13,448 bases of DNA from Pirellulales bacterium (GTDB lineage: Bacteria; Planctomycetota; Planctomycetia; Pirellulales; JAICIG01): the NCBI GenBank assembly GCA_025924495.1, contig JAICIG010000207.1, positions 1-13,448 of the forward strand, in the 5' to 3' direction. Numbering within the stretch: the stretch's first letter is position 1; every line of letters begins with the position of its first letter. The translations under genes were made by a program, and so were the position numbers. The notes beneath the pieces were generated by a model. That model ran no database searches and was not told where the DNA came from. It was given only the letters and a program-made list of their open reading frames with translations. Positions 4,877-11,964 of the stretch are shown piece after piece.

Positions 4877-6640
4877 ATGGCTTTCAGGTGCGCGTCACCG
4901 GTTCTGCGGCAGATCTGCCAGAGCGACAAGCCGATCCCAACTATTATTCGCGGTAGGCCGAAGGCGGCGGCCGGCTGGCTCTGCGCGGGCATTTGTTGGC
5001 TGGCGGCCGGCTGCAGCGGCGATAGCAGCCCGCCCCCAACTGGCATTCCCAAGGCACGAGCGACCAGCGCGAAAAGCGGTGAAGACACGTTACGCTATGC
5101 CATCAACTTGCTCGAAAGCAACGACGGCCTCGACGCGGCGGAAGTCGCGCTGCGGCAGAGCAAGACTGCGGATGAACCCCTGCGGCGACTCATCTTCGGC
5201 CAGATGCAAAACAGCCTGGTTGAGCAGCTCAACCGTTGGCTGGGCTCACAGAAGCAACTCAATGCCTGGAAACCCGATCCGTTGATCGCCAGCCTCCCTG
5301 AATCATTGCAAGCTTTGCCCGTTGTCAAAGGGCTGGGGGAGATGCGGTTTGCCAATGCCGACGGCACGGTGCTGCGCGAGCAACTTTGGCTGCGTGAAAT
5401 CTCAAATTGGGTCTGCGGCGATGCGAACGACGCATTGGAGCGCGGACGGCGGCTTTTCGACTGGACGGTCCGAAACATCCAGCTCGATGAGCCGCTTGGA
5501 TCCGATGATGAACAAGTCAGAGCGCCTTATCTGGCGTGGCATCTGTTGACGCTCGGCCACGGTCAGGCTCAGGACCGAGCTTGGCTCTTCATGCTGCTAG
5601 CCCGGCAGCAAGCGCTCGACGTCGTACTGCTGCGTCCGGCTTCAGAAAAACCGACGACGCTGCTCGGACTGCTGCATGACGGTCAACTCTATTTGTTCGA
5701 CGCGGAACTTGGCCTTGCCATTCCCGGCAGCGAGGGCAAGGGCGTCGCAACATTAACGCAAGTCGCCGAGGATGATCGTCTGTTGCGGCGACTGGATCTC
5801 GATGCCCAGCGCCGCTACCCGCTGACTTCGTCTGACTTTGAAAAAGTAACCGCAGCGATCGAGGCCTCGCCGGTTTATCTGCAGCGGCGAACGCAAGTGC
5901 TCGAATCGCGGTTGCTTGGCGACGAAAAACTCGTGCTTTCGCTCGACGCCACAGCGATGGCCGCCCGCCTCGCCAGTTGCTCTCACGTCAGCCAGGTCGA
6001 GCTCTGGGTCCTGCCGTTTGAGCGATTGCAGGAAATCGCGCAGCGCAATTCTCCCGGCGTTAAGCAGTTGGTCGCGGAATTCCAACCGATGATGGCGGCA
6101 TTTGGGCACATCGTGAAGAAAAAATACGAGCCAACGATGGCACTATGGCGCGGCCGCGTGCAGCATCTACTGGGCCGGTTCACGGGCGAGAAAAGCTCCA
6201 ATTATTTCTATCAATTGACCCGCATGCCCGACGCTGAGATCGAGCAACGAATGGCCGCCGAAGGCACGGCCCGGCAGGGCGACACTCCCGAAGTGCAGCA
6301 ACAACGTAAGTTGATATCGGAAGCGACAGGCAAGCTCTATCGCAGGGCCAAGCAGGACGCCAGCTACTGGCTGGGATTGGTCGCCTTTGAACGCGGCAAC
6401 TATACGACCGCGATCGATTATTTTCAGAAACGTACGCTGGACGCCTCTTCCGACAATCCCTGGAGCGCGGGCGCTCGCTATAATCTTGGGCGAGCCTATG
6501 AAGCTCTCGGCAAGCGCTCGGAGGCGGTCGACGCCTATCGCAGCGACGAGTCGCCTCAGCACGCGGGCAGCCTGCTTCGCGCCCGCTGGCTGGAAGCGGA
6601 CGCCAAAGTGGCCGCCGAGGAGAAGACGGCTGCTCCCTAG
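4877..6640 (+). CDS. Predicted TPR lipoprotein with a transglutaminase-like segment
   Basis: From ATG 4877 the product has 587 residues. A hydrophobic stretch (about 30-45) ends in the lipobox LAAGC with Cys46, so it is probably an exported lipoprotein, though the basic n-region is unusually long. An alternative GTG start at 4856, overlapping the kdsA stop, has GGAG seven bases upstream and would add seven residues. Residues about 186-280 (RRLFDWTVRNIQLDEP, HLLTLGHGQAQDRAWLFMLLARQQ, then LYLFDAELG) resemble the core of transglutaminase-like domains, but the position expected for the catalytic Cys appears to be Ala231. Residues about 494-520 and 532-559 are two TPR-like units (YWLGLVAFERGNYTTAIDYF and YNLGRAYEALGKRSEAVDAY). 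It is probably co-transcribed with kdsA. Function is unknown; a scaffold or sensor in the periplasm is an inference. Confidence 0.85.
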   Translation: MAFRCASPVLRQICQSDKPIPTIIRGRPKAAAGWLCAGICWLAAGCSGDSSPPPTGIPKARATSAKSGEDTLRYAINLLESNDGLDAAEVALRQSKTADEPLRRLIFGQMQNSLVEQLNRWLGSQKQLNAWKPDPLIASLPESLQALPVVKGLGEMRFANADGTVLREQLWLREISNWVCGDANDALERGRRLFDWTVRNIQLDEPLGSDDEQVRAPYLAWHLLTLGHGQAQDRAWLFMLLARQQALDVVLLRPASEKPTTLLGLLHDGQLYLFDAELGLAIPGSEGKGVATLTQVAEDDRLLRRLDLDAQRRYPLTSSDFEKVTAAIEASPVYLQRRTQVLESRLLGDEKLVLSLDATAMAARLASCSHVSQVELWVLPFERLQEIAQRNSPGVKQLVAEFQPMMAAFGHIVKKKYEPTMALWRGRVQHLLGRFTGEKSSNYFYQLTRMPDAEIEQRMAAEGTARQGDTPEVQQQRKLISEATGKLYRRAKQDASYWLGLVAFERGNYTTAIDYFQKRTLDASSDNPWSAGARYNLGRAYEALGKRSEAVDAYRSDESPQHAGSLLRARWLEADAKVAAEEKTAAP

Positions 6641-6730
6641 CTGTTTGCCAGTCCTCGATTGTCCACGGCGCCCTGCGCCGCGACACGGCGAAGGAAGTAT
6701 GTGGAATGGGCGGTCTGTCCATAACAGCCC

Positions 6731-6759
6731 TTGTCGGCCCGCAGTCGCGAAGATAGATT
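6731..6759 (+). promoter_or_regulatory. Candidate promoter for the rpmE-prfA-prmC-murA run
   Basis: TTGTCG (6731-6736) and TAGATT (6754-6759) are 17 bp apart, each a four-of-six sigma-70 match. Transcription would start near 6766, giving a leader of about 80 nt before rpmE. The leader holds a possible bulged stem, GGAACCGG with CCGGTCC. Confidence 0.35.
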
Positions 6760-6847
6760 ACTGTATTACCTTTAAGGCAAACGGAACCGGTAAGCGTGGT
6801 GTCGCCCCGGTCCCGCTGGCTGGTACGTTTGACGAGGACCGCGGGTC

Positions 6848-7114
6848 ATGAAGAAAGACATTCATCCCAAATACTTTGAGACGACGGTCAAGTGCGGTTG
6901 CGGCAATTCGTTCCAGACCCGCAGCACGATGCCGGAACTCAAGGTGGACATTTGCAGTGCTTGCCACCCCTTCTATACCGGCAAGCTGAAGTACGTTGAT
7001 ACGGCCGGACGCATTGAGAAATTCAAGAACAAGTTCGCCGGCGCGGGCTATGCCAGCCTGAAGCGCGACAAAAAGGCCTCGAAGGCTGCTTCGGGCGAAG
7101 CCGCCGAATCTTAG
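6848..7114 (+). CDS. rpmE: 50S ribosomal protein L31, zinc-binding type
   Basis: L31 sits at the subunit interface of the large ribosomal subunit. The 88-residue product begins MKKDIHPKY, as in E. coli L31, and has the conserved CHPFYTGK segment. Cys16, Cys18, Cys36 and Cys39 are the zinc ligands, so this is the cysteine-containing (C+) form rather than the zinc-free paralogue. A Lys/Ala-rich C-terminal extension (about residues 73-88) makes it longer than the roughly 70 residues of E. coli L31. The ATG is preceded by GAGGA at nine bases. It is first in a run with prfA, prmC and murA, 212 bp ahead of prfA. In E. coli L31 is known to be autoregulated; whether the short leader does so here cannot be told. 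Confidence 0.97.
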   Translation: MKKDIHPKYFETTVKCGCGNSFQTRSTMPELKVDICSACHPFYTGKLKYVDTAGRIEKFKNKFAGAGYASLKRDKKASKAASGEAAES

Positions 7115-7187
7115 CTCGGCGGCTCAACTTCTTTCGGGTTCCCAGACCGTTCGGTTCCCTTGCGCGCCCACAGCCGCCGAGGGCGCG
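7099..7187 (+). promoter_or_regulatory. Mutually exclusive hairpins between rpmE and prfA
   Basis: AGCCGCCGA (7099-7107, in the last rpmE codons) can pair with TCGGCGGCT (7116-7124) across the stop codon. The same segment, as CTCGGCGGCT (7115-7124), is also fully complementary to AGCCGCCGAG (7172-7181). That second partner lies in the loop of another hairpin, CGCGCCC/GGGCGCG (7163-7187), so the second pairing would be a pseudoknot. The result resembles an attenuator or a protected transcript end. No strong T tract follows either hairpin. Confidence 0.4.
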
Positions 7188-7326
7188 GTGCACAGCATGC
7201 GATCAGGCGCAGCTGTTGTGCGGCGAGGAACGAACCTTTCTCTCTGGCCGGTTGTCGCCGTCGCGGTTATTTTTTGTCCCGGCAGGCAGCCGATCCGCAA
7301 TGCCATTTTCCCGCGAGGGATGACTC

Positions 7327-8400
7327 ATGCGCGACTTACTAGATCAAAAACTTGCCCGTTTTGACGAACTCGAGCAGCAGTTGCTCGATCCCGCGGTGCT
7401 GTCCAATTCATCGCAACTGGCGGCTGTGGCGCGCGAGCGAGGTTCGCTCGCCAAACTGGCAACCAAGTATCGCCACTTCAAGCAGCTCAACTCGCAAATC
7501 ACTGACGCCATGGATATGGCCGAAGGCGCCGATCCGGACATGCGCGAATTGGCCGAAGCCGAACTGCCAGAACTGAAGGCCGAGCGCGAGGGAGTCTGGA
7601 ACGAGCTACTCGATATGACGATCGGCGGCGAAGACGCGAATCGCACTCGCTGCGTAATGGAAATACGCGCCGGCACGGGAGGCGACGAAGCGGCGCTTTT
7701 CGCCCGCGACCTGTACGAAATGTACAAACACTATGGCGAAAGCAAAGGCTGGAAGTTCGAAGTGCTCGAGCTGCACCCAACCGAGCTGGGCGGCTTCAAG
7801 GAAATCATTCTCGGCGTCGAAGGCGAAGGAGTCTACCGGGAACTGCAGTACGAGAGCGGCGGCCACCGCGTGCAACGCGTCCCCGAAACCGAGGCCAAAG
7901 GCCGCATCCATACTTCCGCCGCGACCGTCGCCGTAATGCCCGAGCCCGAAGATGTGGAAATCGATCTCAAGCCGGACGATTACCGGCTCGACCTGTTTTG
8001 TGCCAGCGGTCCCGGCGGTCAGCATGTGAACAAAACCGCCTCGGCCGTACGATTGACGCACTATGAAACGGGCATTGTGGTCAGCTGTCAGGACGAGAAA
8101 AGCCAGCACAAAAACAAGGCCAAGGCGCTCCGCGTGCTGAAGACGCGGTTGTACGAGCACAAGCGCGAGCAGGAGCACGCCAAGCGGGCCGAAGAGCGCA
8201 AAACGCTCGTCGGCTCCGGCGACCGCAGCGAGCGCATCCGCACTTACAATTTTCCGGAGAATCGCGTTACCGACCATCGCATCGGCTTGACGCTCTACAA
8301 GCTCGACACGATTCTTTCCGGCCGCGTCGATCTGGTCTCGGAAAAGCTAATCGAATACGACCGCCAGCAGCTTCGTTCATCGATGGGCGCGGTCGACTGA
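7327..8400 (+). CDS. prfA: Peptide chain release factor 1
   Basis: RF1 recognises UAA and UAG in the ribosomal A site and triggers hydrolysis of peptidyl-tRNA. The 357-residue length is standard. The codon-recognition tripeptide of the PxT type is Pro186-Glu187-Thr188, within [15 protein letters not shown]2 would have SPF here. The catalytic loop [17 protein letters not shown] places GGQ at 230-232. The C-terminal part ([24 protein letters not shown]) is also fully conserved. The ATG has GAGGG at a good distance; an overlapping ATG at 7320 is out of frame. The next gene, prmC, methylates the GGQ glutamine, so enzyme and substrate are neighbours, an arrangement common in bacteria. Confidence 0.98.
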   Translation: MRDLLDQKLARFDELEQQLLDPAVLSNSSQLAAVARERGSLAKLATKYRHFKQLNSQITDAMDMAEGADPDMRELAEAELPELKAEREGVWNELLDMTIGGEDANRTRCVMEIRAGTGGDEAALFARDLYEMYKHYGESKGWKFEVLELHPTELGGFKEIILGVEGEGVYRELQYESGGHRVQRVPETEAKGRIHTSAATVAVMPEPEDVEIDLKPDDYRLDLFCASGPGGQHVNKTASAVRLTHYETGIVVSCQDEKSQHKNKAKALRVLKTRLYEHKREQEHAKRAEERKTLVGSGDRSERIRTYNFPENRVTDHRIGLTLYKLDTILSGRVDLVSEKLIEYDRQQLRSSMGAVD

Positions 8401-8532
8401 ACGCGGCTGAGCCGCCGCCGTCCCCGGCTTGATCACCGCCATCCTCGCCGGCATCCATGCCGACTATTGCGGCAAGGCGTCGTAACATAGAATGGGAGCA
8501 GTGATTTCTTGTCTGCAGTCTCGCGAGGCGGC

Positions 8533-9420
8533 ATGCCCCAGACCGAAGCATGGACGATCGGCCGGTTGCTCCAATGGACGACCGGATATTTGAAGGAACG
8601 AGGCGCCGACAGCCCGCGGCTCGACGCCGAAGTGCTGCTCGCCGAGGCGCTCGGCTGCCAGCGGATCGAACTTTATACGTCGTTCGACGACCAGCCTGCC
8701 GAAACGGTGCGCACCGCTTTTCGCGAGCTGGTGCGACGCCGGGCGGAAGGCACGCCGGTGGCGTACCTGGTCGGGCGGCGAGAATTCTACTCGCTGCCGT
8801 TTCGCGTCACGCCCGATGTGCTGATCCCTCGTCCGGAAACCGAGTTCTTGGTGATTCGGCTGCTCGATCTGGCTCAGGGCCAATCTCCCTCGGGAGCTCA
8901 CTGGTCGATCGCCGACGTCGGCACGGGCAGCGGCATTGTGGCGATCTGCGCGGCGAAGCGTATAGAAAACAGCCGCGTGACTGCTCTGGATATCAGTCCG
9001 GCCGCATTACAGGTGGCCCGAACCAATGCAGCCGACCACGAGGTCGCGGAGCGGATCGAGTTTCTCGAAAGTGATCTGCTGTCGGCGGCGCCGGCTGAGG
9101 CCCGCTTCGACTTCATCGTCTCCAATCCGCCGTACATTGCCGAGCACGAGATGGCGGGGCTAGCGCGCGACGTGCGCGACTTCGAACCTCGCCTGGCGCT
9201 GGTTGCCGGCCCGAAGGGAACCGAGATTATCGAGCGGCTGATCCTCGAAGCCGCCGAGCGTTTAGCGCCAGGCGGTTGGTTGCTGATGGAAATCAGCCCG
9301 CAGCTCGATGCCGCCGTTCGCGAGTTGGTAGCTGCCGACGGACGTTACGAGTTGGCTCCCTCCGCCAAAGACCTTGCCGGGCTACCCCGCATCGTGCAAG
9401 CGCGCCTTAAAGCATGGTAG
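8533..9420 (+). CDS. prmC: Release factor glutamine N5-methyltransferase
   Basis: PrmC uses S-adenosylmethionine to methylate the glutamine of the GGQ motif in RF1 and RF2, which improves termination. The 295-residue product has the N-terminal helical substrate-binding domain (about 1-85) and a Rossmann methyltransferase domain. Visible motifs are LIPRPETE (97-104), the SAM-binding IADVGTGSGIVAI (126-138), the acidic strand end TALDIS, and the catalytic NPPY (198-201) that holds the glutamine amide. I chose ATG 8533 because the conserved sequence starts directly after it (WTIGRLLQWTT); the frame extends to TTG 8509. It follows prfA by 132 bp and lies 73 bp before the murA ATG. A weak promoter-like pair, TTGCGG (8467) and TAGAAT (8488), has only a 15-bp spacer. 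Confidence 0.96.
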   Translation: MPQTEAWTIGRLLQWTTGYLKERGADSPRLDAEVLLAEALGCQRIELYTSFDDQPAETVRTAFRELVRRRAEGTPVAYLVGRREFYSLPFRVTPDVLIPRPETEFLVIRLLDLAQGQSPSGAHWSIADVGTGSGIVAICAAKRIENSRVTALDISPAALQVARTNAADHEVAERIEFLESDLLSAAPAEARFDFIVSNPPYIAEHEMAGLARDVRDFEPRLALVAGPKGTEIIERLILEAAERLAPGGWLLMEISPQLDAAVRELVAADGRYELAPSAKDLAGLPRIVQARLKAW

Positions 9421-9493
9421 ATAAGTAGACAAGAGACGGCAGTTGGAGCAAGAAGCGACCCCTTCAACCCACGAACCACCAACTCATTTCTTC

Positions 9494-10810
9494 ATGGATG
9501 TTTTCCGGATCGAAGGCGGAACGCCTCTTTGCGGCGAAGTCGCCGTGAGCGGATCGAAGAACGCGGCGCTGCCCATCATGGCAGCCAGTATTCTGGCGAG
9601 CGAAACGGTATGGCTCGCCCGAGTGCCCGAGTTGCTCGACGTGCAAACGTTGTCGCTGGTGCTCGGCCATTTGGGGGTCGAGTCCAAGCGACAATTCGAC
9701 GGCTGCCTGAAGATTGAGATCGTCGATCCGGGCCTCTGCCGGGCAGATTATGAACTCGTGCGGCGCATGCGAGCCAGCTTTTGCGTCCTCGGCCCGCTCT
9801 TGGCGCGGCGCGGCCGCGCGGTTGTTTCCTTGCCGGGCGGCTGCAATATCGGCGATCGTCCCGTCGATCTGCATTTACGCGGACTAGCCGCGCTTGGCGC
9901 CGAAATTCGCGTCGAGCATGGTTATATCATCGCCAAGGCCAAACGGCTCGTCGGGGCTCGCGTACATCTCAGCGGACCACAAGGCCCAACCGTTACGGGA
10001 ACTGCCAATGTTCTTTGCGCCGCGACGTTGGCGCAAGGCCGCACCACCATCACCGGCGCCGCCCTGGAACCCGAGATCGTCGATCTCGGCCGGTTTTTGA
10101 TTGCATTGGGCGCGCGAATCGATGGCCTGGGCACGCCAACACTCGAAGTCGAGGGTCAGAGTGAGTTGGGCGGCGCAACTTACACGATCATTCCTGATCG
10201 GATCGAGGCGGCAACGCTGTTGTTGTCAGCCGCGATCACGGGAGGCAGCGCCACTATCTGCGGCGCCGCGCCAGAACATCTGGAGGAGGTGCTCGCTGCG
10301 TTGCAACAGGCCGGCGCCCGAGTGCAATGCCACGGCGATCGGATCTCCATCGCGGCTCCGACGCGGCCGCAAGCGACTGATGCCACCGCCCTGCCCTATC
10401 CTGGCATTCCTACCGACTTGCAATCGCAATGGATGGTTTGGATGGCATGTGCGGATGGTTGCAGCGTGATTCGCGATCGCGTGTTCAGCGATCGGTTCTT
10501 GCACGTGGCCGAATTAAAACGGCTCGGAGCCGATATCCGGCACTCAGGCGATGTGGCGCTGGTCCGCGGGGTAAATCGCCTCAGCGGCGCCGAAGTGATG
10601 GCTTCCGATCTGCGCGCCGGCGCTGCCTTGGTGCTGGCCGGTTTGGCAGCAGAAGGTCAAACCATCGTCCGCCGTATCTATCACCTTGACCGCGGCTATG
10701 AACGCTTCGAGGCCAAGCTCCGCGGCTTGGGGGCGAGCATCGTGCGAGAAACGGACCAGCCCTCCGCTTTTGCCCACGCGTCCCATTCCGTTTCGAGCAC
10801 CCCGGCGTAG
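9494..10810 (+). CDS. murA: UDP-N-acetylglucosamine 1-carboxyvinyltransferase
   Basis: MurA transfers enolpyruvate from phosphoenolpyruvate to UDP-N-acetylglucosamine, the first committed step of peptidoglycan synthesis, in the cytoplasm. The 438-residue product has the two inverse alpha/beta domains of the EPSP synthase fold. Landmarks are GSKNAALP with Lys22 and Asn23, the active-site loop LPGGCNIGDRPVDLH with Cys117, PTDLQ with Asp308, and the C-terminal ASDLRAGAALVLAG and IYHLDRGYERFEAKLRGLGA. The active-site Cys is kept, so the enzyme should be of the fosfomycin-sensitive type. I use ATG 9494 because MDVFRIEGG matches the usual N-terminus; the frame opens at TTG 9443, and neither start has a clear ribosome binding site. 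Its presence fits the view that planctomycetes do make peptidoglycan. Confidence 0.96.
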   Translation: MDVFRIEGGTPLCGEVAVSGSKNAALPIMAASILASETVWLARVPELLDVQTLSLVLGHLGVESKRQFDGCLKIEIVDPGLCRADYELVRRMRASFCVLGPLLARRGRAVVSLPGGCNIGDRPVDLHLRGLAALGAEIRVEHGYIIAKAKRLVGARVHLSGPQGPTVTGTANVLCAATLAQGRTTITGAALEPEIVDLGRFLIALGARIDGLGTPTLEVEGQSELGGATYTIIPDRIEAATLLLSAAITGGSATICGAAPEHLEEVLAALQQAGARVQCHGDRISIAAPTRPQATDATALPYPGIPTDLQSQWMVWMACADGCSVIRDRVFSDRFLHVAELKRLGADIRHSGDVALVRGVNRLSGAEVMASDLRAGAALVLAGLAAEGQTIVRRIYHLDRGYERFEAKLRGLGASIVRETDQPSAFAHASHSVSSTPA

Positions 10811-10944
10811 GGAAATGGCAGATAGCCGCAACGGACGAGCGCCCGCGATTTTTTGACTAACCTTCAGCAGAACATCCGGCGTTGAATTAAGCATGACATC
10901 GGCGCCCCCAAGAAGTCTGGATAAAACGCGGACTTTATCTGGCA

Positions 10945-11000
10945 AGTTCAGAAAATTCTTTGAAAAACGCTTGCCAATCTTAAGGCGCCGACATTAGAAT
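10945..11000 (+). promoter_or_regulatory. Strong candidate promoter with A-rich upstream element
   Basis: TTGCCA (10971-10976) and TAGAAT (10995-11000) are 18 bp apart, each five of six sigma-70 consensus positions. Directly upstream is an A/T-run tract (AGAAAATTCTTTGAAAAAC) like an UP element. Further upstream GATAAA (10920-10925) and TTTATC (10934-10939) form an inverted pair. This is the best promoter match I found in the window, and it points at a small hairpin RNA rather than a gene. Confidence 0.55.
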
Positions 11001-11006
11001 GTGTAA

Positions 11007-11066
11007 GTCGCCTTCGGGCGACAAAACTTGGCCGCCAGGTTCCTGCCCCGCCTGTGCGGCCTTTTT
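11007..11066 (+). ncRNA. Candidate stand-alone small RNA, about 60 nt
   Basis: Starting about seven bases after the promoter's -10, the sequence folds into GTCGCC-TTCG-GGCGAC (11007-11022), a six-pair hairpin with a UUCG tetraloop. An AAAACTT linker follows. Then comes a terminator hairpin in which GGCCGC-CAGG (11030-11039) pairs with CCTG-T-GCGGCC (11051-11061), ten pairs with one bulged T, followed by five T. The terminator loop is C-rich (TTCCTGCCCCG). No plus-strand gene follows: the next gene is convergent and ends at 11104. It is therefore not an obvious leader. An ATG at 10999 opens a frame through the RNA but lacks a ribosome binding site and runs antisense to the next gene. I match it to no known RNA family. 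Confidence 0.55.
11030..11066 (+). terminator. Intrinsic terminator
   Basis: A ten-pair GC-rich stem with one bulge is followed by TTTTT (11062-11066). It would end the small RNA and also any read-through from murA, before the convergent gene whose stop is at 11104. Confidence 0.65.
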
Positions 11067-11103
11067 ATTGCGCTCACGAGACTTTCACCGCAGCGCCGCC
11101 CCG

Positions 11104-11646
11104 CTAGTTAATCAACAGCGGAATTGGCCCGTCGCCGGAATCGGTGTCGCGGCGTTCCCACTCTCGGCGAAGTTCGCCCAGCCCGTAAGCGCACAGCTCG
11201 AATTCGTGGCTCAGCCGCTCAAGCACCTCGTTTTCCTCGGCATTCTGCTCGGTAGGAATCGTGGCGGCAATGTGGTAGGCGCGCTTTCCCTGCTCGCAAT
11301 AATCGACGAAGTAGTCGAGCCGCGATTGCTTGCGGAGCCGCCGCAAGGCCTCTGGATACAAGCCCGTCCAGAACAAAGTGAAATCGCCGATGTGGCGATG
11401 CACTTCCCGACGCGGGTCTCCCACGCGAGCTTCGGCCTCGACCAGCATCTCGGCTACCTCTTCTAGCCGCCGACCCGCCGGGTTGCGGACCTTGTAGATA
11501 GCGTCGCTATGGATGAAGCGAACCAAAAGCTCGGCGATGTATTCGACCAGGGGGGGATCGGCGATCCCAAGGCGGGTCTGGAACGTAAACTCGGCCAGCC
11601 CTGCAAAAAAGCGATAAAGCGGTACGTGAGAACGCTTTGGATCCAT
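11104..11646 (-). CDS. Unknown helical protein, 180 aa
   Basis: The ATG at 11646-11644 is chosen because a perfect AGGAGG lies nine bases upstream; the frame is open for 63 more codons to 11835, but these run through a structured leader and the likely promoter. The product is charged and mainly alpha-helical, without signal peptide or membrane segment. Distinct parts are YRFFAGLAEFTFQTRLGI, LVEYIAELLVRFIH, a long acidic/basic helix (RRLEEVAEMLVEAEARVG), HIGDFTLFWTGLYPEALRRL, and a C-terminal helix (FELCAYGLGELRREWERR). I recognise no named domain; it reads like a conserved soluble protein of unknown role, probably limited to planctomycetes. The strong promoter, leader and ribosome binding site suggest it is expressed and post-transcriptionally controlled. 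Confidence 0.85.
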   Translation of the reverse strand: MDPKRSHVPLYRFFAGLAEFTFQTRLGIADPPLVEYIAELLVRFIHSDAIYKVRNPAGRRLEEVAEMLVEAEARVGDPRREVHRHIGDFTLFWTGLYPEALRRLRKQSRLDYFVDYCEQGKRAYHIAATIPTEQNAEENEVLERLSHEFELCAYGLGELRREWERRDTDSGDGPIPLLIN

Positions 11647-11655
11647 GTAGCTGGA

Positions 11656-11716
11656 CCTCCTGGGCCCGCGCCAACTGCTTGGCGCCTCGGGCGAACCGTA
11701 TCCTTGGATCAGGAGG
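11656..11716 (-). promoter_or_regulatory. Leader hairpin with anti-Shine-Dalgarno element
   Basis: On the minus strand CCTCCT (11716-11711) is the exact complement of the Shine-Dalgarno AGGAGG (11661-11656). Between them is a perfect hairpin GCGCCAA-GCAG-TTGGCGC (11685-11668), flanked by GCCC and GGGC that can extend the stem with a three-base bulge. Pairing of the outer elements would hide the ribosome binding site. Confidence 0.45.
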
Positions 11717-11751
11717 ATGCCTCTAACGCATTTATCGGCATCTCCCTGGAA

Positions 11752-11781
11752 AGTGTATGCAAACTTCCCGGAAATGGTCAA
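11752..11781 (-). promoter_or_regulatory. Candidate promoter of the 180-aa gene
   Basis: Minus-strand TTGACC (11781-11776) and TACACT (11757-11752) are 18 bp apart, five and four of six consensus positions. The spacer contains the short dyad TTCC-G-GGAA. The predicted leader is about 100 nt, long enough to hold the anti-Shine-Dalgarno hairpin. Confidence 0.5.
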
Positions 11782-11964
11782 GGAATGAGGGCAACAGGGC
11801 AATTTGGGTAACCTGCAAAGTCGGCAAAAATCCATGCGAGGCCTGGCTTTTGTGCGCTAGCTCATGACGCGGCATACTTCGTGGACACTTGATCGTGGAA
11901 GAAACTCGCCCGCCAACCTTCCGTCAACCGAGTTTGCGCCGAGCGATTAGCTTACGATGGCCGT

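Noticed and set aside
4402..5088. 228-codon minus-strand frame opposite kdsA
   Set aside because: It is the antisense shadow of kdsA and the start of the lipoprotein gene, both strongly coding.
7260..7280. T-rich run as rpmE terminator
   Set aside because: TTATTTTTTG is not preceded by a stable stem; only three-pair helices can be formed directly before it.
7606..8277. 223-codon minus-strand frame opposite prfA
   Set aside because: Antisense shadow of a clear RF1 gene; long only because of codon bias.
10999..11466. 155-codon plus-strand frame starting MCKSPSGDK
   Set aside because: It begins at the -10 of the small-RNA promoter, crosses a strong terminator and then runs antisense to the 180-aa gene.
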